A DNA stretch of 25,651 nucleotides from JAFDED01 sp964611635 (GCA_964611635.1 CAZTAS010000073.1:1-25651), one strand, 5' to 3'; positions 1 to 7,499 are shown, counted from the first letter of the stretch. The notes: generated by a model from the letters alone, not told the origin. A program made the numbers and translations.

Positions 1-709
1 CGGTGCCGCTGAACGTGCAGCCACTCCTCCCTTCATTGCCGGTAATTGTCACCTGGAGGGTGCCCGAGCCTGTGAGGGTTCCGTCTTCTTGCAGAGTGAA
101 GGGGATACTGCCCGTTGTCCGTATTTGCTCATGAAAACTCTCCACATCAACATTAGAAGTATGATCAAATGCAATCGAAAACTGCCTGCTTCCCGTATAG
201 TCCCCGCATTCGTCCGCTGGGCCTGAACCCTGAATTTCAAAATACGTTTCCCACGCGTTGAATCTTTCCAGGCTGCCGGGAGAAGCAACTACAAAATATA
301 TGTAGTATCTCCCCGGGGGCAGCATTAAAATGGAAATGTCGCCAAAAAAGTTTTCATCTATAGGGCCGGTTGTGCTGGCTATCCACGGCTCAATATCTCC
401 CGAGTATAGTTGAAATGTCCCGTCTGATCGTAAAACATACATTCCTACCGGAGTGCAAATAAGAAAGTACACATCAAGAGGACCTGAAAATTGAAGAAAT
501 TGTATTCGCAAAGTGAGCGTAGCACCGCCTTCAGCAACTGAGCCGACGCCCACAGGCCTTGCCGTGGCAGGGTCCGCGCTGAGCACCGGGGCGGCGGTAG
601 GAGGGTATGAAAACAATTGTTGAGAGGTCGGCACTGGAAGGGTTTGAGCAAAAGCAGTGCCCGAAATAATAAATAATGCCAAAAAAAGGAACGCTGTCTT
701 TTTCAACAT
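1..709 (-). CDS. Exported protein of unknown function, 3' end outside the window
   Basis: Read on the minus strand, an open frame begins at an ATG at 709 and runs without a stop to the left edge, giving 236 residues of an incomplete protein. A GGAGGA ribosome-binding site lies at 715-720. Residues 1-21 form a classical signal peptide: two lysines after the first Met-Leu, a hydrophobic core, then a TAFA-Q cleavage site. The mature part is rich in Thr, Gly, Ser and aromatic residues with alternating hydrophobics, as in secreted beta-sheet proteins. Two cysteines near the visible C-terminal end could form a disulphide. I do not recognise the family. It lies 77 bases downstream of the DUF71 gene in the same orientation. 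The reading frame and export are clear; the function is unknown. Confidence 0.8.
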   Translation of the reverse strand, partial: MLKKTAFLFLALFIISGTAFAQTLPVPTSQQLFSYPPTAAPVLSADPATARPVGVGSVAEGGATLTLRIQFLQFSGPLDVYFLICTPVGMYVLRSDGTFQLYSGDIEPWIASTTGPIDENFFGDISILMLPPGRYYIYFVVASPGSLERFNAWETYFEIQGSGPADECGDYTGSRQFSIAFDHTSNVDVESFHEQIRTTGSIPFTLQEDGTLTGSGTLQVTITGNEGRSGCTFSGT

Positions 710-786
710 TATATTCCTCCTTCCGAGGTAAAGCCGGGAAATATCCGGGAATGATGCTCCACTGTGGCCGATATGGTTGAAAGGAT

Positions 787-1494
787 TCAGTCTGCCGGCG
801 TCAGATCACAATAATAAAATCTGTTATCTCTCAACAAAACTTCGCCTTTCTTGAATTTCACGGCTTGCTTGAAAATAGGACCGTCGAACACAAAGGAGTG
901 GAATTCTCCATTCTCACCGCATGGGTCAACATTGGAGGGGAGTTCGGACAGAAAGTGCTCGTCTAATATCTTACCAACAAACTTCTCATCCAGAGCCTTT
1001 GAATCCACACATGTAACAACCGCCTTGAAACCTGAGGCAATGAAATCTTTTGCAAGATCGGCAGTATCACTATTCCATATGGGAAATATTCCCTTCATGG
1101 CCACTTCTGACAAATTACGTTCACGATAATTTTTGACATCTTCTAAAAAAATATCTCCAAAAACTACAGAGGAAATTCCTTTTTCCCGGAACCGGATCAT
1201 CTCTTCTTTCATAATTGAGTCATACTCCTCGTTTGACCCATTCCTTGGAATGAAAACCTCATGGAGAGACAGCCCCATGCATTCGACCTGTTTTTGCAGT
1301 AAAATCCGCCGCACACCGTGCATGCTTATTCTATCATAGTCTTTCGTTACGGTTGTAAAAAGGGCAAGAATTTTATAGTCTTGATTTCTTTGAATTTTAT
1401 AAAGTGCTATTGCGCTGTCCTTACCGCCGCTCCATGAAAAGAGCACTTTTTCCGTCACAATCGACCCCCGAGATCCAATATAATTGTCAAGCAA
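787..1494 (-). CDS. PP-loop ATPase of the Dph6 / DUF71 family
   Basis: The protein (235 residues from the preferred start) carries the SGGKDS PP-loop at about residues 22-27, which binds ATP in adenine-nucleotide alpha hydrolases. It also has the VFGDIFLEDV block in the middle and a C-terminal CGENGEFHS segment followed by FDGPIF, all hallmarks of the DUF71 family. Archaeal and eukaryotic members (Dph6) amidate diphthine; bacteria lack diphthamide, so the bacterial substrate is unknown and a role in cofactor or B12 metabolism has only been proposed. A GTG at 1503 lies inside the perfect GGAGG site (1503-1507), so it cannot be the start. The TTG at 1494 sits 8 bases beyond that site and is preferred. 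A GTG at 1458 would begin closer to the family's usual N-terminus but has a weaker site. Confidence 0.85.
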   Translation of the reverse strand: MLDNYIGSRGSIVTEKVLFSWSGGKDSAIALYKIQRNQDYKILALFTTVTKDYDRISMHGVRRILLQKQVECMGLSLHEVFIPRNGSNEEYDSIMKEEMIRFREKGISSVVFGDIFLEDVKNYRERNLSEVAMKGIFPIWNSDTADLAKDFIASGFKAVVTCVDSKALDEKFVGKILDEHFLSELPSNVDPCGENGEFHSFVFDGPIFKQAVKFKKGEVLLRDNRFYYCDLTPAD

Positions 1495-1839
1495 CGGCCT
1501 CACCTCCGGAGCATGAAAATGGTCTTTTGTTATGCTCTCTTAGATATTTTTTCCGCAATTAATTCGTTACTCCTCTTGTTTATTCCCCCATTCCCCCCCA
1601 CACCTTTGGGGGAAGCTAAGGCCGCGTTATATAATGCTTTTTGTAGACGAATGGGACAAATTAGGCCAATGTTTGGAACAAATTCTTTTCCCAAAAGCGT
1701 TTTGGTCAGTATAACAATATTTGAATAATGAGGCAATAGGGTTGATTTCGAGAGGGCAAGGTGAAATATTGGCCTATCATTTCCGATAATGAGATATTGT
1801 GCCTGCCGGAGGTGGAGATTAGAGCCCCTGCGGATGTGA
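1495..1839. other. Non-coding stretch upstream of the DUF71 gene
   Basis: I see no credible gene here. A 117-codon minus-strand frame spans it but shows no family resemblance and no convincing ribosome-binding site. The stretch contains an imperfect C-run/G-run hairpin near 1586-1614, and an 8-base inverted pair (AGGCCAAT at 1663-1670 with ATTGGCCT at 1768-1775) too far apart to call functional. It probably holds the promoter of the DUF71 gene and decayed sequence from the neighbouring OmpA remnant. Confidence 0.4.
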
Positions 1840-2061
1840 TTATTTGGGGCGAAACACAGAATCTCAGAGAAATCTCTTGACAAATTCTATCCTTATTGTC
1901 AGACTGAAACCGATTCAGCTATGGAATACTTTATCAGACAACTCATCGAGAGAAAAAGGTTCACTACCGTTGGATACGGTTTAAAAAGGCCAATCGCCTC
2001 CAACGAAACCTTAGAAGGTCGCGCCCTGAACTGCGGGGTCGAATTGAAACCAATTCCTTAA
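1840..2061 (+). pseudogene. Decayed C-terminal end of an OmpA-family outer membrane protein
   Basis: In the plus frame ending at the TAA at 2059-2061, the last roughly 50 codons read like the end of an OmpA/MotB peptidoglycan-binding domain: a DSAMEYFIRQ helix, then FTTVGYG, then LKRPIASNETLEGRALN, then a VELKP tail. In intact members this corresponds to the 'RADSV..YL', 'VGYGE.RPIA.N.T.EGRA.NRRVE' consensus. The expected RR of the NRRVE motif is replaced by CG. Upstream the similarity fades by about 1885, and an in-frame TGA at 1837 closes the frame. There is no signal peptide, beta-barrel or full domain. An ATG at 1921 would give only 46 residues. I read this as a gene remnant; the homology is from memory of the consensus, not a search. 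Confidence 0.65.
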
Positions 2062-2195
2062 AGAATGAGATCCGACGTTCAGGAAGCGATTAGCCAAGAT
2101 TAAGAGGGGTGGGAAACCTGGCGGTCGGTCCCTTCATTCAAGTAAAAAAATAATTGATTTTATGTCTATAAGTTTGCAATGCAAGGGGGAATCAG

Positions 2196-2927
2196 ATGAA
2201 AACACATCGACTTGCGTTTCTGTCTTTCTTGATGGCCCTATGCTTCTGCCTGCTTTCTCCTGCTCATGCACAGTTTGGAGACCTGCTAAAGGGCGTCGAG
2301 AAAGTTTTAAAGGTTGGAGAGCTTTCGGAGAGCAAGATAATCCAGGGGCTCAAGGAGGCACTCCAGATAGGGACGGGCAACGCTGTCAAGACGGCCTCAC
2401 AATTGAATGGATACTACAATAACCCCAACATCAAAATCCCGCTTCCGAGCAATGTACAAAAAGTTGAAAAGGCTCTTCGGGCTGTTGGATTCGGGTCCAA
2501 GGTCGATGCCTTCGAAGTGAGCATGAACCGTGCTGCAGAGCATGCGGTGCCTGAAGCCAAGTCAATTTTCTTGGACGCTATCACTCAGATGACTTTCTCA
2601 GACGCAAACAAGATACTCAAAGGCCATGACAATGCTGCCACCTTCTACTTCAAGGATAAAACGTACAATCGACTCCATGAAATTTTCAAGCCCATCGTTA
2701 ACAAGGCCATGTCCGAAGTCGGGGTCACTCGTAACTACCAGGAGCTAGATGCCAAGGTAAGGAGCATTCCCTTTGCGGGCAGCCTTAGCTTCGATCTGGA
2801 TAATTACGTAACTAATGGGGCTTTAGATGGCCTCTTTTTCATGCTAGCCGAGGAAGAGCGAAAAATCCGTCAAGACCCTGCTGCAAGGGTAACTGATCTG
2901 CTCAAGGAGGTCTTTGGAAAAAGATAA
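2196..2927 (+). CDS. Exported DUF4197 protein
   Basis: This 243-residue protein starts with a signal peptide (positive Lys-Thr-His-Arg start, hydrophobic core, AHA-Q cleavage near residue 26) and continues with a helical DUF4197 domain covering nearly all the rest. Recognisable blocks are the GLKEALQIGTGNAV segment, the NPNIKIPLP stretch, the MNRAAEHAVPEAKSIF helix, the DANKILKG segment, TFYFKDKTY, and the C-terminal VTNGALDGLFFMLAEEE followed by RIRQDP-like residues. The family is widespread in Gram-negative bacteria, is periplasmic or lipid-anchored, and has no known function. A GGGGG-rich ribosome-binding site precedes the ATG. The gene stands alone between an OmpA remnant and a non-coding stretch. 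Confidence 0.9.
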   Translation: MKTHRLAFLSFLMALCFCLLSPAHAQFGDLLKGVEKVLKVGELSESKIIQGLKEALQIGTGNAVKTASQLNGYYNNPNIKIPLPSNVQKVEKALRAVGFGSKVDAFEVSMNRAAEHAVPEAKSIFLDAITQMTFSDANKILKGHDNAATFYFKDKTYNRLHEIFKPIVNKAMSEVGVTRNYQELDAKVRSIPFAGSLSFDLDNYVTNGALDGLFFMLAEEERKIRQDPAARVTDLLKEVFGKR

Positions 2928-3401
2928 TTGGGTATAATTCATTGCATCCCATTGAGTACAGAGATGCCATCAAATTATTTGAAATTAATTGCAAGCGCAC
3001 ATTGCTGATTGTCAGTCCAAGTTCAGATCAGTACGTTTAGTTCAAGATGTAATTTCGCACTATGAAAGCGCCGAGAATAGTCGATTTCCGATTGACTTAT
3101 TCTCCATGAAGGATATTCATCCAGCCGATGGCCTACGCTTAACCCACTTCCCCTAGATATACCTGATTGGTATTAGGGTCTGAGTTGGAGCAAAACCCTT
3201 GGAAACGTTCTTAAGAGACCAGTAAACTGAGGAATTCTAAGGCTGGGCTACCCATTAGGTGAAATGGTCTGAATCGAGATGGACCAAATGATTACCGGCC
3301 GCTTCTTCCTTTAGAAGCAGGGTACCGATGCATGTTTTATCCCATAATGCATTGTGAGTTCCCCACCTTTGGTCAATCTCAGTTAAGAGTAGGAGGAATC
3401 T
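2928..3401. other. Long intergenic stretch with possible traces of a decayed gene
   Basis: There is no intact gene. Two plus-frame fragments look protein-like: one from about 2933 to the TAG near 3043, containing EYRDAIKLFEINCK, and one in another frame ending at the TAG at 3154-3156, containing HYESAENSRFPIDLFSMKD. Together they could be a frameshifted remnant of a small exported protein, but I cannot name a family and the case is weak. From 3157 to 3401 I see no coding pattern. The ribosome-binding site of the next gene lies at its right end. Confidence 0.3.
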
Positions 3402-3839
3402 ATGTTTGAGGATCGGGAATACGTAAAAGAAAACGCCAGCGAACGGAAGCGATTGCGGGTGCTTGTCGCCAAACTGACTGATGAGGATTTAACTCGTCCG
3501 CTTGGAGATGGGTGGACTCCCGCAAGCTTATTAGCCCACCTTGCGTTTTGGGATCAGCGACAAAGGTTGCTTTTAGAGAAATGGAAACAAACCGGTGTAG
3601 GTCCATCCCCAGTTGATGTTGATATAATCAACGAAGCCGTTCGAGAGATCTGCTCAGCGTTACAACCCCGTGCCGCAGCTCAATTAGCACTTGATGCGGC
3701 AGAGGCAATTGACCACCTGCTCGAACATATTGGGCCTGACTTCATCAGAGAGCTTGAAACTCTGGAGAATGAGCGTATTTTCAGGCGGGCAATTCATCGG
3801 CGTGAACATCTTGACCAAATTGAGCAGAAATTATTTTGA
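3402..3839 (+). CDS. DinB-fold protein (maleylpyruvate-isomerase-like N-terminal type)
   Basis: The 145-residue protein looks like a four-helix DinB/YfiT-like domain: an N-terminal helix, a 'GDGWTPASLLAHLAFWDQ' segment containing His46, and a C-terminal helix with RREHLDQIEQ containing His136 (and His132). In the superfamily these histidines form a metal site, often used by thiol-dependent transferases acting with bacillithiol or mycothiol, or for DNA-damage-induced proteins of unknown role. The substrate cannot be inferred. A good AGGAGG ribosome-binding site precedes the ATG. It has no operon partner: long gap upstream, convergent genes downstream. Confidence 0.75.
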   Translation: MFEDREYVKENASERKRLRVLVAKLTDEDLTRPLGDGWTPASLLAHLAFWDQRQRLLLEKWKQTGVGPSPVDVDIINEAVREICSALQPRAAAQLALDAAEAIDHLLEHIGPDFIRELETLENERIFRRAIHRREHLDQIEQKLF

Positions 3840-3938
3840 CGCTGAACGGATGATTAATGCAAGATGAGATCAACAGCTTTTACCGATGCTCCCATGATTT
3901 CCGTTTGAAATAATCAGAAACCGCCGATTCTTGATCCA

Positions 3939-4238
3939 TTACTCCACATCAAAAAGAATTATCAGCATGGCCCACGCCACCACGATCACCAGGTCCGCAG
4001 GTGGTTCTATCTTTATGTGGATCTTTTTTGCACATTGGGCCGGGATATCGCCTATGGGATTGGGTTTATAGCAAGCTTCTGCATCGTCAACAATCCCCGT
4101 TCCCAAAAAGCCATTTGATTTGACAGACACCCATTTCTTGTCTACCACTTCCTTGCCTAGAACCAATTCCTGATCACAAATTTCGTCATTTTCACTGTCC
4201 AGAAGTTTGGAAAAGTTTTGGGGGAGCGACGGTCTCAT
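3939..4238 (-). CDS. Possible small hypothetical protein with C-terminal hydrophobic segment
   Basis: A 99-codon minus-strand frame begins at an ATG at 4238, 44 bases after the SPFH gene stop at 4282, and ends at 3939. The sequence is acidic in the middle (ENDEICDQELVLGKEVVDKK), has cysteines in EACYKP and AQCAKK, and ends in a hydrophobic stretch (DLVIVVAWAMLIILF) that could be a membrane anchor. A longer version of the frame starting at 4370 overlaps the zinc ribbons of the SPFH gene and is unlikely. There is no clear ribosome-binding site and I recognise no family, so it may be an eroded gene or chance frame. Confidence 0.3.
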   Translation of the reverse strand: MRPSLPQNFSKLLDSENDEICDQELVLGKEVVDKKWVSVKSNGFLGTGIVDDAEACYKPNPIGDIPAQCAKKIHIKIEPPADLVIVVAWAMLIILFDVE

Positions 4239-4281
4239 CTTCCATGAGCCATACCGTTTCTGATTTGCACCCTGGGTATGA

Positions 4282-5415
4282 TCAGAGTTTTTCCCCGCAG
4301 TCGTTGCAGAATTTCGCCCCGGGCAGGGCCTCAGCGTTGCACTTGGAGCAGTGCCGCACCACTTTGCCAACGGGAGTCCCGCATGAATGACAAAAACGGG
4401 CTTCGGGCGGCAGATCGATATTGCAATTGCCGCACTTCTGGATCACCACGATCTGGTGGCCGCAGTTGGAGCAAAAGCGCGCATCAACCGGCAGCTTGGC
4501 ACGACAACTGGGGCATTCAATTTTTCTTTTGCGAATGGAAGGCTTGCCAGAAGGGTCTTCGAACGCCTGCCGCAACATTCCCGGTATCATCATGCCGAGG
4601 CCGGCACCCAGCCCAAGCCCCATGCCTTCGGCCGCTGTTCCCCCTGCGCCGGGTCCTCCCTTAGCAGCATCACCCATAGCCTGGGCAGCTCGGAATTTGA
4701 AGAAGTCGTCCAGGTTACCAACGGCCCCCATGCCGGACTTGGCGTCGATCATCTTCTGCACATCGTCCGGCGGCGTGATGGAGTTGATGTAGAAATCCAG
4801 AAGTTCGATGCCGTAACGCTCAAAGTCTTCCCGACACCGCGCTTTAAGGAGCGCGGCCAGCTCGTCGTAATATTTAGGCAGTTCCAGAAGAGTGCGCAGT
4901 TTCTCTCCCAGCATGTCGTTGAGTCGAGAGACAACGACATCGCGCAGGAAATCTGATATCCGCTCCACGGATACGATCCCCTGGGTTCCCACCAGGGTGT
5001 TAATGAAAAGGAGCGGCTGAATTATTCTCATTGTGTATAGGCCAAAGCCCCGCAAACGTATCAGCCCTAGCTCCTCATCCTTGAAAGCCACAGGATCTTT
5101 TGTTCCCCATCGCATATTGCTGAAAATCTTAAGGTTTACAAAGTAAATTTCAACGCGGAAAGGACTCTTGAATCTATAAGGAAGGCTGAGTAACTTGGTC
5201 AGGATGGGGAGGTTCAGCGTAGATAATGTGTGGCGTCCCGGGCCAAGAACGTCGTAGCCCTTGCCGTCGCGAAAGAAAACGCCGGCCTGGTTCTCCCGCA
5301 CGATCAACTGGGCCCCCATCTTTATCTCGGCCGACCCTTTTTCAGGAATACGATGGACCATCTCCTTGCCGGTATCGTCCAGCCATTCGATCACTTCCAT
5401 GAACACGCTCATCAT
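4282..5415 (-). CDS. SPFH-domain protein with three C-terminal zinc ribbons (YdjI-like)
   Basis: The 377-residue protein opens with an SPFH domain of the YdjI / virion-core type (about residues 10-240): 'GKEMVHRIPEKGSAEIKMG', 'ENQAGVFFRDGKGYDVLGPG', and the FGLYTMRI and DFYINSITPP segments. A Gly/Ala/Met-rich linker follows (about 255-280). The last 80 residues hold three paired-CxxC zinc ribbons: ECPSC..FCSNC, QKCGNC..FCHSC and RHCSKC..FCNDC. SPFH proteins form membrane-associated oligomeric scaffolds; relatives in Bacillus are linked to phage-shock-like membrane stress. The role here is inferred only. A GAGGGG site precedes tandem ATGs. The gene follows the coiled-coil protein gene by 47 bases, so the two are probably cotranscribed. 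Confidence 0.85.
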   Translation of the reverse strand: MMSVFMEVIEWLDDTGKEMVHRIPEKGSAEIKMGAQLIVRENQAGVFFRDGKGYDVLGPGRHTLSTLNLPILTKLLSLPYRFKSPFRVEIYFVNLKIFSNMRWGTKDPVAFKDEELGLIRLRGFGLYTMRIIQPLLFINTLVGTQGIVSVERISDFLRDVVVSRLNDMLGEKLRTLLELPKYYDELAALLKARCREDFERYGIELLDFYINSITPPDDVQKMIDAKSGMGAVGNLDDFFKFRAAQAMGDAAKGGPGAGGTAAEGMGLGLGAGLGMMIPGMLRQAFEDPSGKPSIRKRKIECPSCRAKLPVDARFCSNCGHQIVVIQKCGNCNIDLPPEARFCHSCGTPVGKVVRHCSKCNAEALPGAKFCNDCGEKL

Positions 5416-5462
5416 GCCCCCCTCGCTATGGTTTCATTGGATTACAAACCCGGTCTTCATCC

Positions 5463-5951
5463 CTATTTATGAATCTCAAGGAATAAATTACTCCGGCGCC
5501 GCAATTTTTTATCCAGGCGATCGATGGAATCTCTTGCCTTCTGAATAATGTCTGTCGCCACTTCTTCTGCTAGGCCGTTCAACGCTGTGCGGATATTATC
5601 GAGGTCTTCGGCCATATCGAGGTCACAGCGGTAAATCTCGGATAGTTTCTCATCATCAATCTTCACGCTGTCGAACAGCCCCCCGTAGCCATAGCTGGCG
5701 TATCGGATGGAATCTGCAATCCTCTGCATTGCCCGTTCAAGGCGATCAAGCTCATCCAGATATTCCAGCGGCGACTGCTTTTCCTTTATAGAACTTAGCC
5801 GACGGCGCTCCCCATCCAGTCCATCGGCCAACCAGACTCTAAAGCGCTTGTCCGTATCCCGGCGTGACTCCCGATCCTGATAAGTCCCGATACCGGGAAT
5901 TATCCGCGCAAACCTTTTCATCATGTCTATCAATGTTTCCGGCGCTCCCAT
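5463..5951 (-). CDS. Hypothetical helical / coiled-coil protein linked to the SPFH gene
   Basis: This 162-residue protein is charged and almost entirely helical in character. It begins with a short amphipathic stretch (about residues 5-22, ending FARIIPGIGTYQDRES), then long heptad-like helices such as SPLEYLDELDRLERAMQRIADSIR and DMAEDLDNIRTALNGLAEEV, and ends in a basic DRLDKKLRRRS segment. It has no signal peptide, clear membrane helix or catalytic motif. I do not recognise the family with certainty; PspA-like membrane-stress proteins share the style but not evident motifs. The AGGAGG site before the ATG is strong. Its position just upstream of the SPFH/zinc-ribbon gene suggests a joint function at the membrane. 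Confidence 0.75.
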   Translation of the reverse strand: MGAPETLIDMMKRFARIIPGIGTYQDRESRRDTDKRFRVWLADGLDGERRRLSSIKEKQSPLEYLDELDRLERAMQRIADSIRYASYGYGGLFDSVKIDDEKLSEIYRCDLDMAEDLDNIRTALNGLAEEVATDIIQKARDSIDRLDKKLRRRSNLFLEIHK

Positions 5952-6021
5952 TCAGCCTCCTTTCCATAAGGTTAAAGGATTGTTAAAGACAAAACATTGG
6001 TGAAAGCCTATGAATTAATGA

Positions 6022-6141
6022 AGGATAAAGGATATTTGTTTTTTAGTTTATTTTCGTCGATAATGAAAACAATCGCCGATTTTTTTATCTTCTAAATGCT
6101 CACAATGGTCAAAACAAGTTTTATCCTTTGTCCTTTATCCT
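6022..6141. repeat. 11-base inverted repeat with short tandem units
   Basis: AGGATAAAGGA at 6022-6032 is perfectly complementary to TCCTTTATCCT at 6131-6141. The right arm is part of a run of three 7-base units, ATCCTTT, GTCCTTT and ATCCTAT (6123-6143), which overlaps the TAG stop of the DUF434 gene (6140-6142). About 98 bases separate the arms. The stretch lies between two minus-strand genes and may contain the promoter of the coiled-coil/SPFH pair. Confidence 0.5.
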
Positions 6142-6889
6142 ATTTCAGGTCCAGCAGTTCCCCGCACTCCTTGTTGCATCGAATGACACAACCCGCAAGA
6201 TCCACCACACGTGGAAGTCTCTCGATGAGGGCAGAGTCACTGGTGGCCACGGGGCCTTCATGCTCCTGAAGAATTTTCTCGGGTACCTGCACGGCCAGAG
6301 CATCCCCAGCCAAGCGGTAATCTCCTATTTTTTCTCTGACAAAGGAAGCCAGCTCTCCACTGCGTGTAATAGGTGAGTCGAAGAAGAACAGAACTCGAGC
6401 AGGATACAGCGTCCGGAGAGTTTCCAAGATAATCGCCATGGCCCGCATACCCGTCTCGCCGAACCGGTAACCGCCGGAAACTCCAGCCACGTCTCTTACC
6501 CATCCATCATCGCACATCAACACCGGAATTCCCCTAATGGATGACTCCACCGTGATCAAAACATTGTATCCATCCACTGCCAGTTCTTCTCCTCGAATCC
6601 CTTCCGGCAGCTCCCGATTTGACTTGCGCCTGGCACATATCTTTCCAGAAAAGACTCCACGGTGCAGGATTTGCCTGTGGATGTAATTCAGCTTGTAGCG
6701 GTTGCCAACCAATTCCAATGATCGGGCGCGGGGGTATTCCCTGTCCAGCAAGAAGCGGAAATCCGCGGCACTAGCCATAAGCGCTGTCACATCCAATGCC
6801 CCGCAAACCATTGCTATCCGAGCCCAACGATCCTTGAGACCACGGGGCATGCCCGCCATGACATTCTCTGGATTATCCAAGGGATTCAA
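6140..6889 (-). CDS. DUF434 / DUF5616 domain protein
   Basis: The 249-residue protein matches the DUF434 arrangement: an N-terminal helical part (residues about 10-60, with the SAADFRFLLDREYPRARSLELVGNRYKL stretch typical of DUF434) and a C-terminal PIN-like/DUF5616 part beginning at LAVDGYNVLITVES and including 'VLMCDDGWVRDVAGV', FFFDSPITRSGELA and ATSDSALIER. The acidic residues in DGYN, FFFDSP and TSDSAL sit where nuclease-like folds bind metal, but no activity is established. The first codon is a TTG sharing four bases (TTGA) with the stop of the molybdopterin protein gene, so translation is probably coupled. An ATG at 6859 is an alternative start. Confidence 0.8.
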   Translation of the reverse strand: MNPLDNPENVMAGMPRGLKDRWARIAMVCGALDVTALMASAADFRFLLDREYPRARSLELVGNRYKLNYIHRQILHRGVFSGKICARRKSNRELPEGIRGEELAVDGYNVLITVESSIRGIPVLMCDDGWVRDVAGVSGGYRFGETGMRAMAIILETLRTLYPARVLFFFDSPITRSGELASFVREKIGDYRLAGDALAVQVPEKILQEHEGPVATSDSALIERLPRVVDLAGCVIRCNKECGELLDLK

Positions 6890-7476
6890 AAATCGGTGAC
6901 CTCGCCGCCAGGGATAGGACGGCGAGTTTTCGTATTCACATCGTGGGTGAAACCGGGCTCGATGATGCCTGACTCCGTATATCCACGCGATTCCCAGTAG
7001 CCCGTCACCACGTGATCAGTAAACTGAATGGTGCCCAGCCACTTGCAGCTTTTGTAACCATAAAGATGAGGGATCACCATGCGGAGAGGAGCACCGTACT
7101 CGGGCTCCAGCGGCTCACCCCCCACGCCGGTGGTCAGCAGGACCCCGGGATGATCAAGGTCCGCGAGGGGCACGGTGGTTTTGTATCCCTCATTAAGGCT
7201 TACAAATAGCGCATGGCTGGCCCCAGGCTCCAATTCAATGTTGTCCAGGAAATGGCGCCACAGGATTCCATCCCAGTCGGCGCGCACCGACCACCCGGAG
7301 ACCGATGTTAGCCTCGCATTGACAGTGGTTCTGGGGAGACGCTCCAGATCCTTCCACGCAAAGCGTTTCTCCTCCTTGACCATCCCGGTAACCGCCAGGG
7401 TATATTCGGAAGGGTCAATCCTGATAATGCCTCCCGCCATGAACACCGGCACGTCCAACCGCTTGAAAAACGACAT
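6886..7476 (-). CDS. Sulfite-oxidase-fold molybdopterin protein lacking the usual Mo-ligand cysteine
   Basis: The 196-residue protein is a single sulfite-oxidase-type molybdopterin-binding domain. Visible family blocks are SVSGWSVRADWDGI (about 58-71), VSLNEGYKTTVPLADL, GEPLEPEYGAPLRMVIPHLYGYKSCKWLG and GYWESRGYTESG. Such proteins catalyse two-electron oxo-transfer or reduction and normally have a Cys four residues before the WS tryptophan to ligate Mo; here that position is Ser58 (codon TCG at 7303-7305). There is no Tat signal, so it is probably cytoplasmic. A GGAGGG site 8 bases before the ATG at 7476 fixes this start over an upstream TTG at 7494. The gene overlaps the DUF434 gene by 4 bases. 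Confidence 0.85.
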   Translation of the reverse strand: MSFFKRLDVPVFMAGGIIRIDPSEYTLAVTGMVKEEKRFAWKDLERLPRTTVNARLTSVSGWSVRADWDGILWRHFLDNIELEPGASHALFVSLNEGYKTTVPLADLDHPGVLLTTGVGGEPLEPEYGAPLRMVIPHLYGYKSCKWLGTIQFTDHVVTGYWESRGYTESGIIEPGFTHDVNTKTRRPIPGGEVTDF

Positions 7477-7499
7477 GAAGTAGACCCTCCACAATGTAA

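Noticed and set aside
1586..1614. C-run/G-run hairpin as a terminator
   Set aside because: The stem is imperfect and no U-tract follows on either strand, so it was mentioned only as a feature of the gap.
1530..1883. 117-codon minus-strand open frame
   Set aside because: It shows no family resemblance or ribosome-binding site and runs antisense through the OmpA remnant; probably chance.
4239..4370. N-terminal extension of the small frame at 3939-4238
   Set aside because: It overlaps the conserved zinc ribbons of the SPFH gene in another frame and its sequence looks like a shadow.
4387..4956. 189-codon plus-strand open frame
   Set aside because: It is antisense to the SPFH/zinc-ribbon gene, whose family motifs are clear.
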